From contig JAHDBD010000002.1 of the NCBI GenBank assembly GCA_020630575.1, positions 1 through 64,000 of the forward strand: DNA of 64,000 nucleotides, written 5' to 3'. Of the stretch, positions 16,883-25,780 are shown piece by piece. Every line of letters starts with the position of its first letter. The stretch's first letter is position 1. The DNA is from Bernardetia sp. (lineage in GTDB: Bacteria; Bacteroidota; Bacteroidia; Cytophagales; Bernardetiaceae). The notes beneath the pieces were generated by a model, which did no database searches, had not been told where the DNA came from, and worked only from the letters and a program-made list of their open reading frames with translations. The position numbers and the translations under genes were made by a program.

Positions 16883-18202
16883 ATGAATAAGATAAAAATA
16901 ATTATAGAAAGAGAATATTTGACTAGAGTGCGCAAAAAGTCATTTATTGTTATGTCACTTTTAGCTCCTTTTTTGGTGGTTGCTTTGATGGTTATTCCTG
17001 CTTGGCTAACATCTTTAGACACAGGACAAACTATAGTTCAGGTAGTTGACGAAGGAAATTTATTAGATGGTCTTTCAGATATAGAAAATGTCAAGTTAAT
17101 TTATCCCATTCAAAATAATCTTCAAGAAGCAAAAGAAAATTTAAAAGAAAAATCTAAAGACTTTGATGCTTTACTACTGATTCCGAAAGGCATAACGGCT
17201 GACAATACAGAAGGTGTTTTACTTTTGGCTGACAAAAACATTCCTATTCAATTAGAAAAAAAGATTGAAAGAGAAATTGCTAAAAAACTAGAGGAAAAAA
17301 AATTGGTTCAATTAGGAATGAATCCTGTTTTGATAAAAGAAGCCAAAACAAAAGTACAGTTAAAAGTAACTCCTCTCTACTCAACAGAAACTCGTACCGA
17401 TTCGACAGTTGCTAGTATTGTTGCTTATTTGAGTGCTGTAATGATTTATTTTTTCATTTTCTTGTACGGAGCGCAAGTGATGCGTGGTGTAATGGAGGAA
17501 AAAACAAACCGAATTGTAGAAGTAATTATTTCTTCTGTAAAGCCTTTTCAACTTATGTTAGGTAAAATAATTGGTGTGGCTTGTGTGGCTTTTACTCAAT
17601 TTTTAATTTGGATTGTACTCGGTTTAGTTTTGTTTTTTGTAGTTTCTTCCGTTTTTTCCTTAGAGAATAATATGACTCAAGAAGAAGCACAAGCAATTAT
17701 TGCACAATCTGGAGGGATGGCAGGACAATTAGAAACTGATTTGGCTGTTCAAAATATTTTAGAAACTGTACAAACACTTAATTTTCCTCTTATTATTGGA
17801 GCTTTTGGTTTTTATTTCATAATGGGTTATTTGGTGTATGGTGCGCTTTATGGTGCTGTTGGTTCGATTGTAGACAATCAAACAGATACACAGCAATTTA
17901 TGCTTCCTCTTACTATTCCACTTATTACAGCTATCGGAATTATAGGTTTAGTTGTCAATGACCCAGACGGAACAGTTGCTTTTTGGGCTTCGATGTTTCC
18001 TCTTACTTCCCCTATTATTATGATGGTCAGGATTCCATTTGAGCCACCTCTTTGGGAAGTATTTTTATCAATGATTATTTTATTCTTGACTTTCTTAGGA
18101 ACAACTTGGCTTGTAGGCAGAATTTATAGAATAGGAATTTTGATGTACGGAAAAAAACCAACATACAGAGAAGTTTCTAAATGGCTTTTTTATAAGGCAT
18201 AG
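16883..18202 (+). CDS. ABC-2 family transporter permease (NatB-like)
   Basis: A 439-residue permease. It has an N-terminal helix after REYLTRVRKKSF (about 20-45), a periplasmic domain to about residue 170, then five or six helices with the conserved phrase GVMEEKTNRIVEVIISSVKPFQLMLGK that marks the NatB / ABC-2 permease group. The partner ATPase is usually encoded directly upstream, but here the upstream gene is a histidine kinase and no ATPase lies within the window. Its substrate is unknown; Na+ or drug efflux is the usual guess for this family. The gap to the kinase gene is about 200 bp, so an operon is uncertain. Confidence 0.88.
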   Translation: MNKIKIIIEREYLTRVRKKSFIVMSLLAPFLVVALMVIPAWLTSLDTGQTIVQVVDEGNLLDGLSDIENVKLIYPIQNNLQEAKENLKEKSKDFDALLLIPKGITADNTEGVLLLADKNIPIQLEKKIEREIAKKLEEKKLVQLGMNPVLIKEAKTKVQLKVTPLYSTETRTDSTVASIVAYLSAVMIYFFIFLYGAQVMRGVMEEKTNRIVEVIISSVKPFQLMLGKIIGVACVAFTQFLIWIVLGLVLFFVVSSVFSLENNMTQEEAQAIIAQSGGMAGQLETDLAVQNILETVQTLNFPLIIGAFGFYFIMGYLVYGALYGAVGSIVDNQTDTQQFMLPLTIPLITAIGIIGLVVNDPDGTVAFWASMFPLTSPIIMMVRIPFEPPLWEVFLSMIILFLTFLGTTWLVGRIYRIGILMYGKKPTYREVSKWLFYKA

Positions 18203-18210
18203 AAATAAAA

Positions 18211-18247
18211 TTAGAAGTTAGATTTTAGAAGTCAGAAGTTTGAAATA
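18211..18247. repeat. Degenerate heptamer array TTAGAAG
   Basis: Five consecutive heptads: TTAGAAG, TTAGATT, TTAGAAG, TCAGAAG, TTTGAAA. It lies 9 bp after the permease stop codon and runs close to the 3' end of the convergent small gene at 18255. The same unit recurs at 48323-48357. Confidence 0.7.
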
Positions 18248-18254
18248 CGTTATT

Positions 18255-18605
18255 TCACTCTTTGACCTCATGTTTCAATAGAATAAAGTCAATTACTTTA
18301 ATCATCTTTTCAAAAAAGTATTGAGAGGGAATTCTGTTATTTTTCTCTTCGTTTTCTAGTACATCTCTGTCTAAACCTCGTTTTTGATGAGCAATTTGTA
18401 GCATGCACAAATCTTTACAAACAACTTTATTAGTCTGCTTTATATATACATTAGCCAAACTATTAAATCTCTCTAACTCATCATACATAAAATCATAATT
18501 ACTTTCTGTAAAAATCTGATTCTCAAATTTAGAGGTAATTTCCTTGAGAACTTCTAATTTTTCTCGTTCTATTTTGGGTCTTGTGAAGATTTTTTTAAAG
18601 AACAT
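18255..18605 (-). CDS. Small hypothetical protein
   Basis: A 116-residue protein that I do not recognise. It is predicted to be mostly helical, with many Lys and Glu and no signal peptide or transmembrane segment. There are three Cys in the middle (VVCKDLCMLQ and nearby) but no clear metal motif. It lies 92 bp upstream of holA in the same orientation and may share its transcript. The reading frame is free of stops with codon use like its neighbours, so it is probably real. Confidence 0.55.
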   Translation of the reverse strand: MFFKKIFTRPKIEREKLEVLKEITSKFENQIFTESNYDFMYDELERFNSLANVYIKQTNKVVCKDLCMLQIAHQKRGLDRDVLENEEKNNRIPSQYFFEKMIKVIDFILLKHEVKE

Positions 18606-18696
18606 AATCCATAAATTTGTTTAAGAATAAGGATAATAGGTTTATTCTTGTCGTTAAGTTAAAATATTATAAAGGCAGTGTTAGCTCAAACACTTT

Positions 18697-19734
18697 TTAT
18701 CCCAAAATTCGTACAGCTAATTCTCTCAAAATCTCCCCATCTTTTGCACTACTATTTATTCCTTTTGATTGAGCATCAGCAATACGGAGAGCATGTAAGA
18801 CAAATAAAATTTTTGGAATATTATAATTACGAGCTGCAGCCGAATAATCTTTGACAAAAAACGGACTTACTTTCAAAATGCCTGCTAATTCATTATTACT
18901 CTTTCCTTGATTTTTATGTATCAAGATAAGTTTGCAAAAATATCCAAAAAGAGAGGACACAATCGGAATAACAGGATTGTCCTTTGGATTGGCTGCAAAT
19001 GTATTTATTATTTTATGTGTTTTTAGGCTATTTTTTTGTGCAATTGCTCGTTGCAAATCAAAGACGTTATATTCTTTTGTTGTTCCAATATATTTTTTGA
19101 CTAGCTCAGTGGTAATTTGTGAAGGCTGCGAACCCACTTCTGCCTTACCAAAATTGAGCAATAATTTATCTATTTCATTGGCTAATCTTGAGAGTTCTAT
19201 ACCCACATTTTCAATGAGCCAAGCTGTTGCGTCAGGTGTAATTCTATATTTTTTTTGTTGTAAGTAATTGCCAATCCAAGCAGGAACTTGGTTTTCATAA
19301 AGTGGTTTGGATTCTACCAAAATAGCATGTTTGTCTATCGCCTTAGCAAGTTTTGTATTGAGAGCTAACTTTTTATGTTTGTACAAAAATACCAAAACCG
19401 TAGTAGGAACTGCTTTTTCTGCATAATTTTGAAGTTGAGTTTTGGCAGTTTCTCTTCCAAAATCACTAATTTCCTGTGCTTCTTTCACAATTACTACTTG
19501 GCGCATTGCCATAACAGGAAACTGTTTTGCTTGCGAAATAATATCCTTCATCTGAATATCTTTTCCATACAAAACTGTTTGATTAAAACTTCTTTCTGAC
19601 TTTTCTAAAGCATTTTTCTCAATATAATCTGAAATTTTGTCTATATAAAAAGACTCTTCTCCCATCAAAAAATAAAAAGGGGAAAATTTTCCTGCACTTA
19701 AATCTTTTAAAATTTCTTCTGGCTTCTTTGGCAT
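18697..19734 (-). CDS. holA: DNA polymerase III subunit delta
   Basis: A 345-residue clamp-loader subunit. The family start FYFLMGEESFYIDKI (around residues 19-33) and the RQVVIVKEAQEI strand (around 81-92), followed by a AAA+-like domain and a C-terminal helical collar (ISSLFGYFCKLILIHKN onwards), fit HolA. It opens the beta sliding clamp during loading on DNA. Length is normal for the family. The start is the ATG at 19734. Confidence 0.9.
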   Translation of the reverse strand: MPKKPEEILKDLSAGKFSPFYFLMGEESFYIDKISDYIEKNALEKSERSFNQTVLYGKDIQMKDIISQAKQFPVMAMRQVVIVKEAQEISDFGRETAKTQLQNYAEKAVPTTVLVFLYKHKKLALNTKLAKAIDKHAILVESKPLYENQVPAWIGNYLQQKKYRITPDATAWLIENVGIELSRLANEIDKLLLNFGKAEVGSQPSQITTELVKKYIGTTKEYNVFDLQRAIAQKNSLKTHKIINTFAANPKDNPVIPIVSSLFGYFCKLILIHKNQGKSNNELAGILKVSPFFVKDYSAAARNYNIPKILFVLHALRIADAQSKGINSSAKDGEILRELAVRILG

Positions 19735-19953
19735 AAATAGTTTTTTTTGTCGTCGCTAAAAGTGATTTTATTCTATTTTCCTACAAATATAATCTAAATT
19801 TGAGTGTATGTGTTGAATTGATTTTACAAAAATGTGTTTTTAAACTGATTTTACAAATGGCATATACATTGTAAACCATAAAGTATATTTGTTCGTTAAA
19901 ACCACTTTTAGGTTTTACTACTTTTAATTTACTTATCTAATTTTATTTATTTT

Positions 19954-20703
19954 ATGAAAAATATTTTCAGACGATTTTACAGTTTAGCCATCGTAGCCAT
20001 TTTAGCTATTTCACTTACTAGTTGTTTTGACTTGAAAGAAGAAGTTACCATCAATAAAGACGGTTCGGGTTCTTTTATTCAGACAATTGATTTGGGAAAT
20101 AATCCGATGATACAAATGGCACTCAATATGCAAAGTGATTCGGCAAAGAGTGTAAATAAGGAAATGAACAAAATGGACTCTACTTTAGAAGAAACAAAAG
20201 CAAAATTATCTAAAGTAAAAGGAATTTCAAATATCAAAACAGCAGCTTCAACAGAAGGAATGAAGTTTACAGTAATGTATGATTTTGAAGATGTAGATGC
20301 GCTTAATAGAGCTATAAATGCTTCTAAAGAGGAAAAAGAAGGCGAAGTAAAAATAATGCAGAAACAATATTCTTTTAAAAAAGGAGAGTTTACTAGAGCA
20401 AATTCTTTTTCAATGGGAGACAATGGAATGGATATGTCAGAAATTATGGGAGGAAAAAAGGATGATGATAAAGAACAAACTGAAGAAGAAAAAGCACAGA
20501 TGAAACAGATGATGCAAATGTTTTTTGGAGGTGCAAACTATACTTATATTGTTCATGTGCCTAATCAAGTAAAATCATATTCTAATAAATCAAATACGAC
20601 AGTTTCCGAAGATAAAAAAACATTAACTATGACAATTCCTTTTTTGGATTTGATGCAAGAAGATAAAAAAGTAGATGTTGGAAATTCTGTAAAATTCAAA
20701 TAA
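19954..20703 (+). CDS. Hypothetical lipoprotein
   Basis: A 249-residue lipoprotein. The signal ends in the lipobox LTSC with Cys24 and mature start FDLKEEV. The N-terminal part contains EVTINKDGSGSF, like the strand that begins LppM/DUF-type secreted proteins. The middle is acidic and Met-rich (DDDKEQTEEEKAQMKQMMQMF). No enzyme motif is visible. It is monocistronic: a strong terminator follows and the next gene is convergent. Confidence 0.7.
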   Translation: MKNIFRRFYSLAIVAILAISLTSCFDLKEEVTINKDGSGSFIQTIDLGNNPMIQMALNMQSDSAKSVNKEMNKMDSTLEETKAKLSKVKGISNIKTAASTEGMKFTVMYDFEDVDALNRAINASKEEKEGEVKIMQKQYSFKKGEFTRANSFSMGDNGMDMSEIMGGKKDDDKEQTEEEKAQMKQMMQMFFGGANYTYIVHVPNQVKSYSNKSNTTVSEDKKTLTMTIPFLDLMQEDKKVDVGNSVKFK

Positions 20704-20804
20704 TCTGCTCTTATGAATTATTTTCCTATGTCATCGATGATAGATAGATGCACCAAAGAGGGCAAAGAAAATACTGAACAAGAAATTTTGATTTATTCTT
20801 TTAT

Positions 20805-20840
20805 AAAAAACGGATTCAAGCTATTTTGAATCCGTTTTTT
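20805..20840 (+). terminator. Rho-independent terminator after the lipoprotein gene
   Basis: A perfect 15-bp stem, AAAAAACGGATTCAA / TTGAATCCGTTTTTT, with a 6-nt loop. It can also act on the convergent methyltransferase gene. Confidence 0.9.
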
Positions 20841-20872
20841 ATTGAGTTTTCTCTAGTTCTGTCTTCTTTTGA

Positions 20873-21613
20873 TTATCTCCCTTGCACGTCTAATACTTTC
20901 GTAAATTTCTTTAGTATTTTAAGTGTTGCAAAGATTAACAAACTTACTCCAAAAATAATATACCATTCGTTAGGAAGTCCGTACATAAATGTCTTAAAAT
21001 AAAAACGAATACCAATAAAAACAGTAAAAATAAGCATCAAAGCAAAGAATCCGTTATACTCACGTTTCAAGACATTTTTAGCAGAAAACTCTAAGTTTGC
21101 ACCATTGAAATTAGAAAAACGAGGAATAAAAGGAGGAACAGTTGAAGCCCAATCTAAATACTGTTGACCAAATTTGTTGCGCAAAAAATATTCTTCTGCA
21201 TACATAATTCGCTCATAATATAACCAATATGCCAAAACAAAACACGTAATAAACCAAAAATTAGCTGTTAGCATTGCCACACCTAACCACATCAAGAAAT
21301 TCCCTACATAAAGTGGATGTCTCACAATTGAATAAATTCCACTTGTATTAAGAGTTTCAGCTACTTGCTCTTTTGTATTTCTGCCAGAAGTTCCTTTTGG
21401 CGTGTGTCCAACAGTATAAGCTCGCACAAACTGCCCTAAAAGTCCGATGGCTAAACAAACATATTCGTAATACGGAAACCATTCTGGAAAGCCTTGACTC
21501 TGAGCTTGCCATGCATAAAGTCCTAATGCTACAAAAACAAAAGGAATTGGAAGAGTTCCTCTATGTTTGAATAAGAAATTACCTTCTTTGTCTAGTTCTT
21601 CAATTAATGCCAT
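20873..21613 (-). CDS. Isoprenylcysteine carboxyl methyltransferase-like membrane protein
   Basis: A 246-residue membrane protein of the ICMT/PEMT methyltransferase superfamily. The diagnostic core is GIYSIVRHPLYVGNFLMWLG (about residues 103-122), where the Arg-His-Pro contacts S-adenosylmethionine, and a later EEYFLRNKFGQQYLDW segment. About five hydrophobic helices surround it. Bacterial members methylate lipids or unknown isoprenoid-type substrates. The actual substrate here is unknown. A TACCTTTG promoter element is found upstream. Confidence 0.85.
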   Translation of the reverse strand: MALIEELDKEGNFLFKHRGTLPIPFVFVALGLYAWQAQSQGFPEWFPYYEYVCLAIGLLGQFVRAYTVGHTPKGTSGRNTKEQVAETLNTSGIYSIVRHPLYVGNFLMWLGVAMLTANFWFITCFVLAYWLYYERIMYAEEYFLRNKFGQQYLDWASTVPPFIPRFSNFNGANLEFSAKNVLKREYNGFFALMLIFTVFIGIRFYFKTFMYGLPNEWYIIFGVSLLIFATLKILKKFTKVLDVQGR

Positions 21614-21673
21614 TTAGTAAGTTGGATTATGAGTTAATAGTTTTGTAAAAATGTTCTTGTTTTTTTAGTGTTG

Positions 21674-21681
21674 CAAAGGTA
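21674..21681 (-). promoter_or_regulatory. Candidate -7 element for the ICMT-like gene
   Basis: On the minus strand this reads TACCTTTG, followed by C, a good match to the Bacteroidota consensus TAnnTTTG. It sits about 60 bp before the ATG at 21613. The -33 element is not clear. Confidence 0.5.
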
Positions 21682-21720
21682 AGGTATTTTATTTAGCTCT
21701 TAAAGTATGTAAAAACTTTA

Positions 21721-22752
21721 TTATAACTTTAAATTATTATTTTTCAAAAACTCAATTTCTTCTTTTACCTCAATTTTAAATTCTTTCTCTACTTTTTCTA
21801 TATCAGAAATCAATTTTTGAATAAAATCTTGATGACTTTTTCGGTTAGGAAAAAAAGGTTTATGAGCTAACGAAGAAGCTATTTTTTGCCACCTTTTTAA
21901 GAATAACTGTGTTTTATCATCAAAATTATTTTCAGAAAACTTTCTCCAAATGTAGTCTATCGCTTGACTGTTTGGGTGCAGTAAATCAGATTCATAAAAA
22001 CGATAATCACGCAAATCATCCAAAACGAGTTCATAAGAAGGAAAGTAAAAAGTATTTCCGAAATTTTCTGTAATAAAATGCGCCAAGACTCTCAAAATAG
22101 ATTTACTGACACTATTCTCCACTAAACCTTCCTTCAAATGACGTACAGGACTGACAGTAATGATAATTTGCTTTTCTTTATTTCCGAGTGAATTTAATTT
22201 TTTGATAAAATCCTCAAATTTTGTTTTGGCTGTTTCTAAATTAATCAGTTTTTTATCGAATAGATTTTTTGGTTGTTTGTGGCAATTTGAAATGGGTACT
22301 TTATTATTTCCATTTTCTCCCACTAATTCATACATAAAAGCCGTTCCGAAAGTCAGAATGATTGTATCTGCTTTTTCTAAAAATTCAAAAGTTTGCTTTG
22401 CCTTTTCTTTGATAATTTCTTTTAGTTCTTCTTTATCCTGACTAGCAATTTTAGAATGCAAATGATAATTATACCAAACTTCATCGTGCTGGATATAAAA
22501 ATTTTCTAAATTCTCTTCTATTCTTTTTCCTTTTTCTTCTGAGTTTTCATCTTCTATTATCCATTCTAAAAGTTGAATAACTGAAAGAGGATTAAAGATA
22601 ACACCAAAAGGGTTAATTAGTGTTTCGAATTTATTTTGAAGGAGTTTTTGTCCAATATTTTCTGAAAAACAAGAACCCATCGTAACTATTTTATTCGATA
22701 AATTTATTTTTTTTTGTAATGAAATAGGATGTAGTTCGGTTCTGAATTTCAC
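21721..22752 (-). CDS. GSCFA-family protein
   Basis: A 343-residue protein of the GSCFA family, named for the motif seen here at 26-30 (MGSCFSENIG). LTFGTAF and the late DLLHPN motif (Asp and His before the C-terminal helices) agree with an SGNH/GDSL-like esterase fold, so Ser27 with the late Asp and His may be catalytic. The true substrate is unknown. The start is GTG (MKFRTELHP), because no upstream ATG is in frame. It is divergent from pth. Confidence 0.87.
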   Translation of the reverse strand: MKFRTELHPISLQKKINLSNKIVTMGSCFSENIGQKLLQNKFETLINPFGVIFNPLSVIQLLEWIIEDENSEEKGKRIEENLENFYIQHDEVWYNYHLHSKIASQDKEELKEIIKEKAKQTFEFLEKADTIILTFGTAFMYELVGENGNNKVPISNCHKQPKNLFDKKLINLETAKTKFEDFIKKLNSLGNKEKQIIITVSPVRHLKEGLVENSVSKSILRVLAHFITENFGNTFYFPSYELVLDDLRDYRFYESDLLHPNSQAIDYIWRKFSENNFDDKTQLFLKRWQKIASSLAHKPFFPNRKSHQDFIQKLISDIEKVEKEFKIEVKEEIEFLKNNNLKL

Positions 22753-22816
22753 GTTATTGAATTTATGAGTTGATTTTAGAATTTAGTTTACCTTATTTTG
22801 CAAAAAAAATAATACA

Positions 22817-22832
22817 CAGACTAGGAAGTCTG
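22817..22832. repeat. Short CAGACT/AGTCTG palindrome before pth
   Basis: CAGACT-agga-AGTCTG ends 22 bp before the pth ATG. It belongs to the same kind of word-like palindrome as 7942-8003. Confidence 0.5.
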
Positions 22833-22854
22833 CGATACAGATAATTACAAAACT

Positions 22855-23415
22855 ATGAAATATTTAATTGTTGGACTTGGAAATATTGGTTCAGAATACA
22901 AAAATACACGACACAATGTAGGTTTTATGGCTGTCGATAAAATGGCAGAGTCAAAAGGAGTAACTTTTGAAACCAAACGCTATGCTGATATAGCTTCTTT
23001 CAAACATAAAGGGAGAGCAATTTATATGATAAAACCTTCTACCTATATGAATTTGAGTGGAAAGGCTGTTCGTCATTGGCTGACCGAACTCAAAATAGAA
23101 ATTGAAAACTGTTTGGTTATTGTTGATGATTTGGCTTTGCCTTTAGAAACACTTAGAATGCGCAAAAAAGGTTCTGATGCAGGACATAACGGACTAAAAA
23201 ATATTCAAGATTTGCTACAAACTCAAAATTACCCTCGTTTGCGTGTCGGAATTGGAGATAATTTTTCGAAAGGAAAACAAATTAATTTTGTTTTGGGAGA
23301 ATTTGATAAAAATGAATCGGCTGCACTTCCTTTAATTTTGGATAAAATAGAAGAAATGACACTTTCTTTTTGTAGTATTGGAATTGATAGAACGATGAGT
23401 CAGTATAATTCATAA
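22855..23415 (+). CDS. pth: Peptidyl-tRNA hydrolase
   Basis: A 186-residue Pth enzyme of normal length. N10 and H20 (in VGLGNIGSEYKNTRHNVGF) are the substrate-binding Asn and catalytic His. The D in VIVDDLALPL (about residue 93) and the N in SDAGHNGLKNI complete the active site. It releases peptides from stalled peptidyl-tRNA in the cytoplasm. It is a single gene flanked by a divergent GSCFA gene and a convergent clpX. Confidence 0.95.
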   Translation: MKYLIVGLGNIGSEYKNTRHNVGFMAVDKMAESKGVTFETKRYADIASFKHKGRAIYMIKPSTYMNLSGKAVRHWLTELKIEIENCLVIVDDLALPLETLRMRKKGSDAGHNGLKNIQDLLQTQNYPRLRVGIGDNFSKGKQINFVLGEFDKNESAALPLILDKIEEMTLSFCSIGIDRTMSQYNS

Positions 23416-23433
23416 TAGAATGGAGCTAGAAAT

Positions 23434-23474
23434 AAAAAACTGCTTCAAGCGTAGCAATTTGAAGCAGTTTTTTT
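23434..23474 (+). terminator. Rho-independent terminator after pth
   Basis: A 15-bp stem, AAAAAACTGCTTCAA / TTGAAGCAGTTTTTT, with a 10-nt loop. Confidence 0.9.
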
Positions 23475-23530
23475 AAAATAAAGAATGAGAAACTAAACAA
23501 GCTCAACAGATTTATCAGCTAAAGTATTTT

Positions 23531-23559
23531 CATTCATTCATAATTTACCATTCACAATT
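23531..23559. repeat. Degenerate heptamer array abutting the clpX stop codon
   Basis: On the minus strand: ATTGTGA, ATGGTAA, ATTATGA, ATGAATG. It starts 5 bp after the clpX stop codon. The first two heptads are identical to those at 49223-49236, upstream of hisF. Confidence 0.7.
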
Positions 23560-23563
23560 CTGC

Positions 23564-24820
23564 TTAGGCAACTTTCAAGCTACGCATCATTTCAGACTTT
23601 GTAAATTGATCTTTCGCATATTCTTGTGTTATAACCAATTCTGTTTGATTCGGATTTGAAGGAACTTCATACATAGCTTCCAAAACAATCGTCTCACAAA
23701 TAGAACGTAATCCTCTTGCTCCCAAACCAGATTCCATAGCTTGTTCGACAATATAATCTAATGCTTCTTCTTCAAATGTCAAATCTACATTTTCCATCTT
23801 GAAGAGTTTTTGATACTGTTTGGTAATCGCATTTCTAGGTTCTGTCAAAATATTTCTCAATGCTTCTTTATCTAATGGGTTGAGATGTGTAACGACAGGC
23901 ATACGACCAATAAGTTCTGGTATAAGTCCGAAAGAACGCAAATCTTGAGCATTTACATATTGTAATATATTTCTCTCATCAATATTTCGGTTGCGTTCAG
24001 AATTACTTTCAAAACCTAACGATTTAGTATTCAATCTTTTAGCAATTTTTTTATCAATGCCATCAAATGCTCCTCCACAAATAAATAAAATATTTTCTGT
24101 ATTAACAGCAATCATCTTTTGGTCTGGGTGCTTGCGTCCTCCTTGTGGTGGAACATTTACAATACTTCCTTCCAAAAGTTTTAAAAGTGCTTGCTGAACG
24201 CCTTCACCACTTACATCACGAGTAATAGACGGATTATCTGACTTACGAGCAATTTTATCAATCTCGTCAATAAAAACAATTCCACGTTCGGCAGCATAGA
24301 CATCATAATCAGCAGCTTGCAGAAGACGAGTAAGAATGGTTTCTACATCTTCACCTACATAACCTGCTTCTGTAATAACAGTGGCATCAGCAATACAAAA
24401 CGGAACTTGTAAAGCTCTAGCTAATGTTTTGGCAAGCAATGTTTTTCCTGTTCCTGTTTTACCAACCATCAAGATATTTGATTTTTCGATAACAATTCCG
24501 TCATCGATATCTGAATGAACTCCCATTGCCTGACCAGAACGCATCAATCTTTTATAATGATTATAGACAGCAACTGAAAGAATTTTCTTTGCTTTTTCTT
24601 GTCCAATAACATATTCATCTAAAAGTTTTCGCATTTCCATTGGTTTAATCAAATTCAATTTGACTTTACCTTTTTTGCGTGATAACTCTTCTTGTTGCCA
24701 AATTTGATGCGCTTGTTCGATACATTGATTACAAATTGTTACACCACCAGGTCCATCAACCATAAGCTGACGAGAACGAGCCGACGAACCACAAAAATTA
24801 CATGATTTTTCTTTAGCCAT
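23564..24820 (-). CDS. clpX: ATP-dependent Clp protease ATP-binding subunit ClpX
   Basis: A 418-residue AAA+ unfoldase. The zinc-binding domain uses C7, C10, C30 and C33. Walker A is GKTGTGKT, Walker B lies in [10 protein letters not shown], and the sensor/arginine region is [12 protein letters not shown]. It unfolds tagged proteins and feeds them to ClpP, which is not encoded in the window. Length and order of motifs are canonical. The start ATG at 24820 is preceded by a heptamer array, and another array follows the stop codon. Confidence 0.97.
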   Translation of the reverse strand: MAKEKSCNFCGSSARSRQLMVDGPGGVTICNQCIEQAHQIWQQEELSRKKGKVKLNLIKPMEMRKLLDEYVIGQEKAKKILSVAVYNHYKRLMRSGQAMGVHSDIDDGIVIEKSNILMVGKTGTGKTLLAKTLARALQVPFCIADATVITEAGYVGEDVETILTRLLQAADYDVYAAERGIVFIDEIDKIARKSDNPSITRDVSGEGVQQALLKLLEGSIVNVPPQGGRKHPDQKMIAVNTENILFICGGAFDGIDKKIAKRLNTKSLGFESNSERNRNIDERNILQYVNAQDLRSFGLIPELIGRMPVVTHLNPLDKEALRNILTEPRNAITKQYQKLFKMENVDLTFEEEALDYIVEQAMESGLGARGLRSICETIVLEAMYEVPSNPNQTELVITQEYAKDQFTKSEMMRSLKVA

Positions 24821-24833
24821 ATTTTTAAAGACA

Positions 24834-24868
24834 ATTACGAATTACGAATTAAAAATTACGAATTAGTA
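24834..24868. repeat. ATTACGA heptamer array upstream of clpX
   Basis: Five heptads: ATTACGA, ATTACGA, ATTAAAA, ATTACGA, ATTAGTA. The array begins 14 bp before the clpX start codon and therefore lies in its leader. The unit is shared with the hisA 3' end array (49383-49412) and with 61845-61871. Confidence 0.8.
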
Positions 24869-24980
24869 ATTTATTAACTGTTATTCCAATGCATAATGAG
24901 CTAATATAAAATAGTTAAATTTCAATTAGCTTATTTGGTTTAGATTTTAAGATTACACAAATATCGTATTTTTTTTTCAC

Positions 24981-25637
24981 TTATTTCCGAAGTGATTTAA
25001 TATGTGTAATGACAGCATCAATTTGTTTGTCATTCAATATTCCATCATAAGCAGGCATATTTCCTTTTCCATTTTTGATTTGCATTTTAGAATCTGCATC
25101 AGAAATATTGCTTGTTTGAAGATTTTTTGCACCTGAAAGTCCTGCTGCACCATCTGCCCCATGACAATTTTCACAATATTGAGTATATAATTGTTTGCCA
25201 TAAACACTTGTTTCGGCTTCATTATAAACCATATCTTGTTTTTCTGGCTTCAAATAACTTTTCTTTTTTACTTCTGCAATTCCATACGCTGCAAAAAGCA
25301 AAACTACCGAAAGCACTGCTAATGCCTTATTTTTCTTTTTAAAACCAATAACAGCCAAAGGAATAGATGCAAAAACGGCTACAATTTTAATTAAGAAGAG
25401 AGTTTGAAATGGCTCTGCAACATTTGTCCACATTGCAATTCCTGTAACTAAAAAAAGAACACTCAAAATCACTTCAAAAATACGTGCAGGTTTGCTTGCT
25501 CGCATTTTATCCAAATTAGCTTCACTAAAAAGCAATAGAGCTAATTTAATAACATAAATAACTAGAAAAAGAAGGACAACTAATTTGTGTGTGTGCAAAA
25601 GTCCTGTATATGCACCTGTTGGGATAGCGTTTAGCAT
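24981..25637 (-). CDS. Membrane-anchored c-type cytochrome with SirB-like helices
   Basis: A 218-residue protein. Four hydrophobic helices occupy residues about 15-40, 53-72, 80-98 and 105-122 and resemble the SirB family. A cytochrome c domain follows with C155-x-x-C158-H159 for haem attachment and M194 (in GNMPAY) as the likely distal ligand. The cytochrome domain should face the periplasm and carry electrons to or from a membrane partner. No oxidase subunit gene is nearby. It is likely a single gene. Confidence 0.85.
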   Translation of the reverse strand: MLNAIPTGAYTGLLHTHKLVVLLFLVIYVIKLALLLFSEANLDKMRASKPARIFEVILSVLFLVTGIAMWTNVAEPFQTLFLIKIVAVFASIPLAVIGFKKKNKALAVLSVVLLFAAYGIAEVKKKSYLKPEKQDMVYNEAETSVYGKQLYTQYCENCHGADGAAGLSGAKNLQTSNISDADSKMQIKNGKGNMPAYDGILNDKQIDAVITHIKSLRK

Positions 25638-25665
25638 TTGATTTTGAGTTTATTATTTTTTAAAA

Positions 25666-25761
25666 AACAGGGTTAAAACCCTGTTCAATTTATAGAAATT
25701 TGCCCATAACTAAAGTTATGGATTTTGTTTGGTAAATAAAACCCACGAATTTATTCGTGGG
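25666..25761. repeat. Three consecutive word-like palindromes
   Basis: Three perfect or near-perfect palindromes in 96 bp: AACAGGGTT-aa-AACCCTGTT (25666-25685), CCATAACT-aa-AGTTATGG (25704-25721) and CCCACGAA-ttta-TTCGTGGG (25742-25761). They lie downstream of dapD and just before the cytochrome c gene. The last one may act as the dapD terminator. Their close packing and different sequences suggest a mosaic of dispersed repeats. Confidence 0.75.
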
Positions 25762-25780
25762 AAACTTTACTAATTCCAAA

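Noticed and set aside
22660..22752. Frame error at the GSCFA gene start (no ATG)
   Set aside because: A GTG at 22752 gives the expected N-terminus; GTG and TTG starts also occur in the CBASS effector, hisF and glycosyltransferase genes here.
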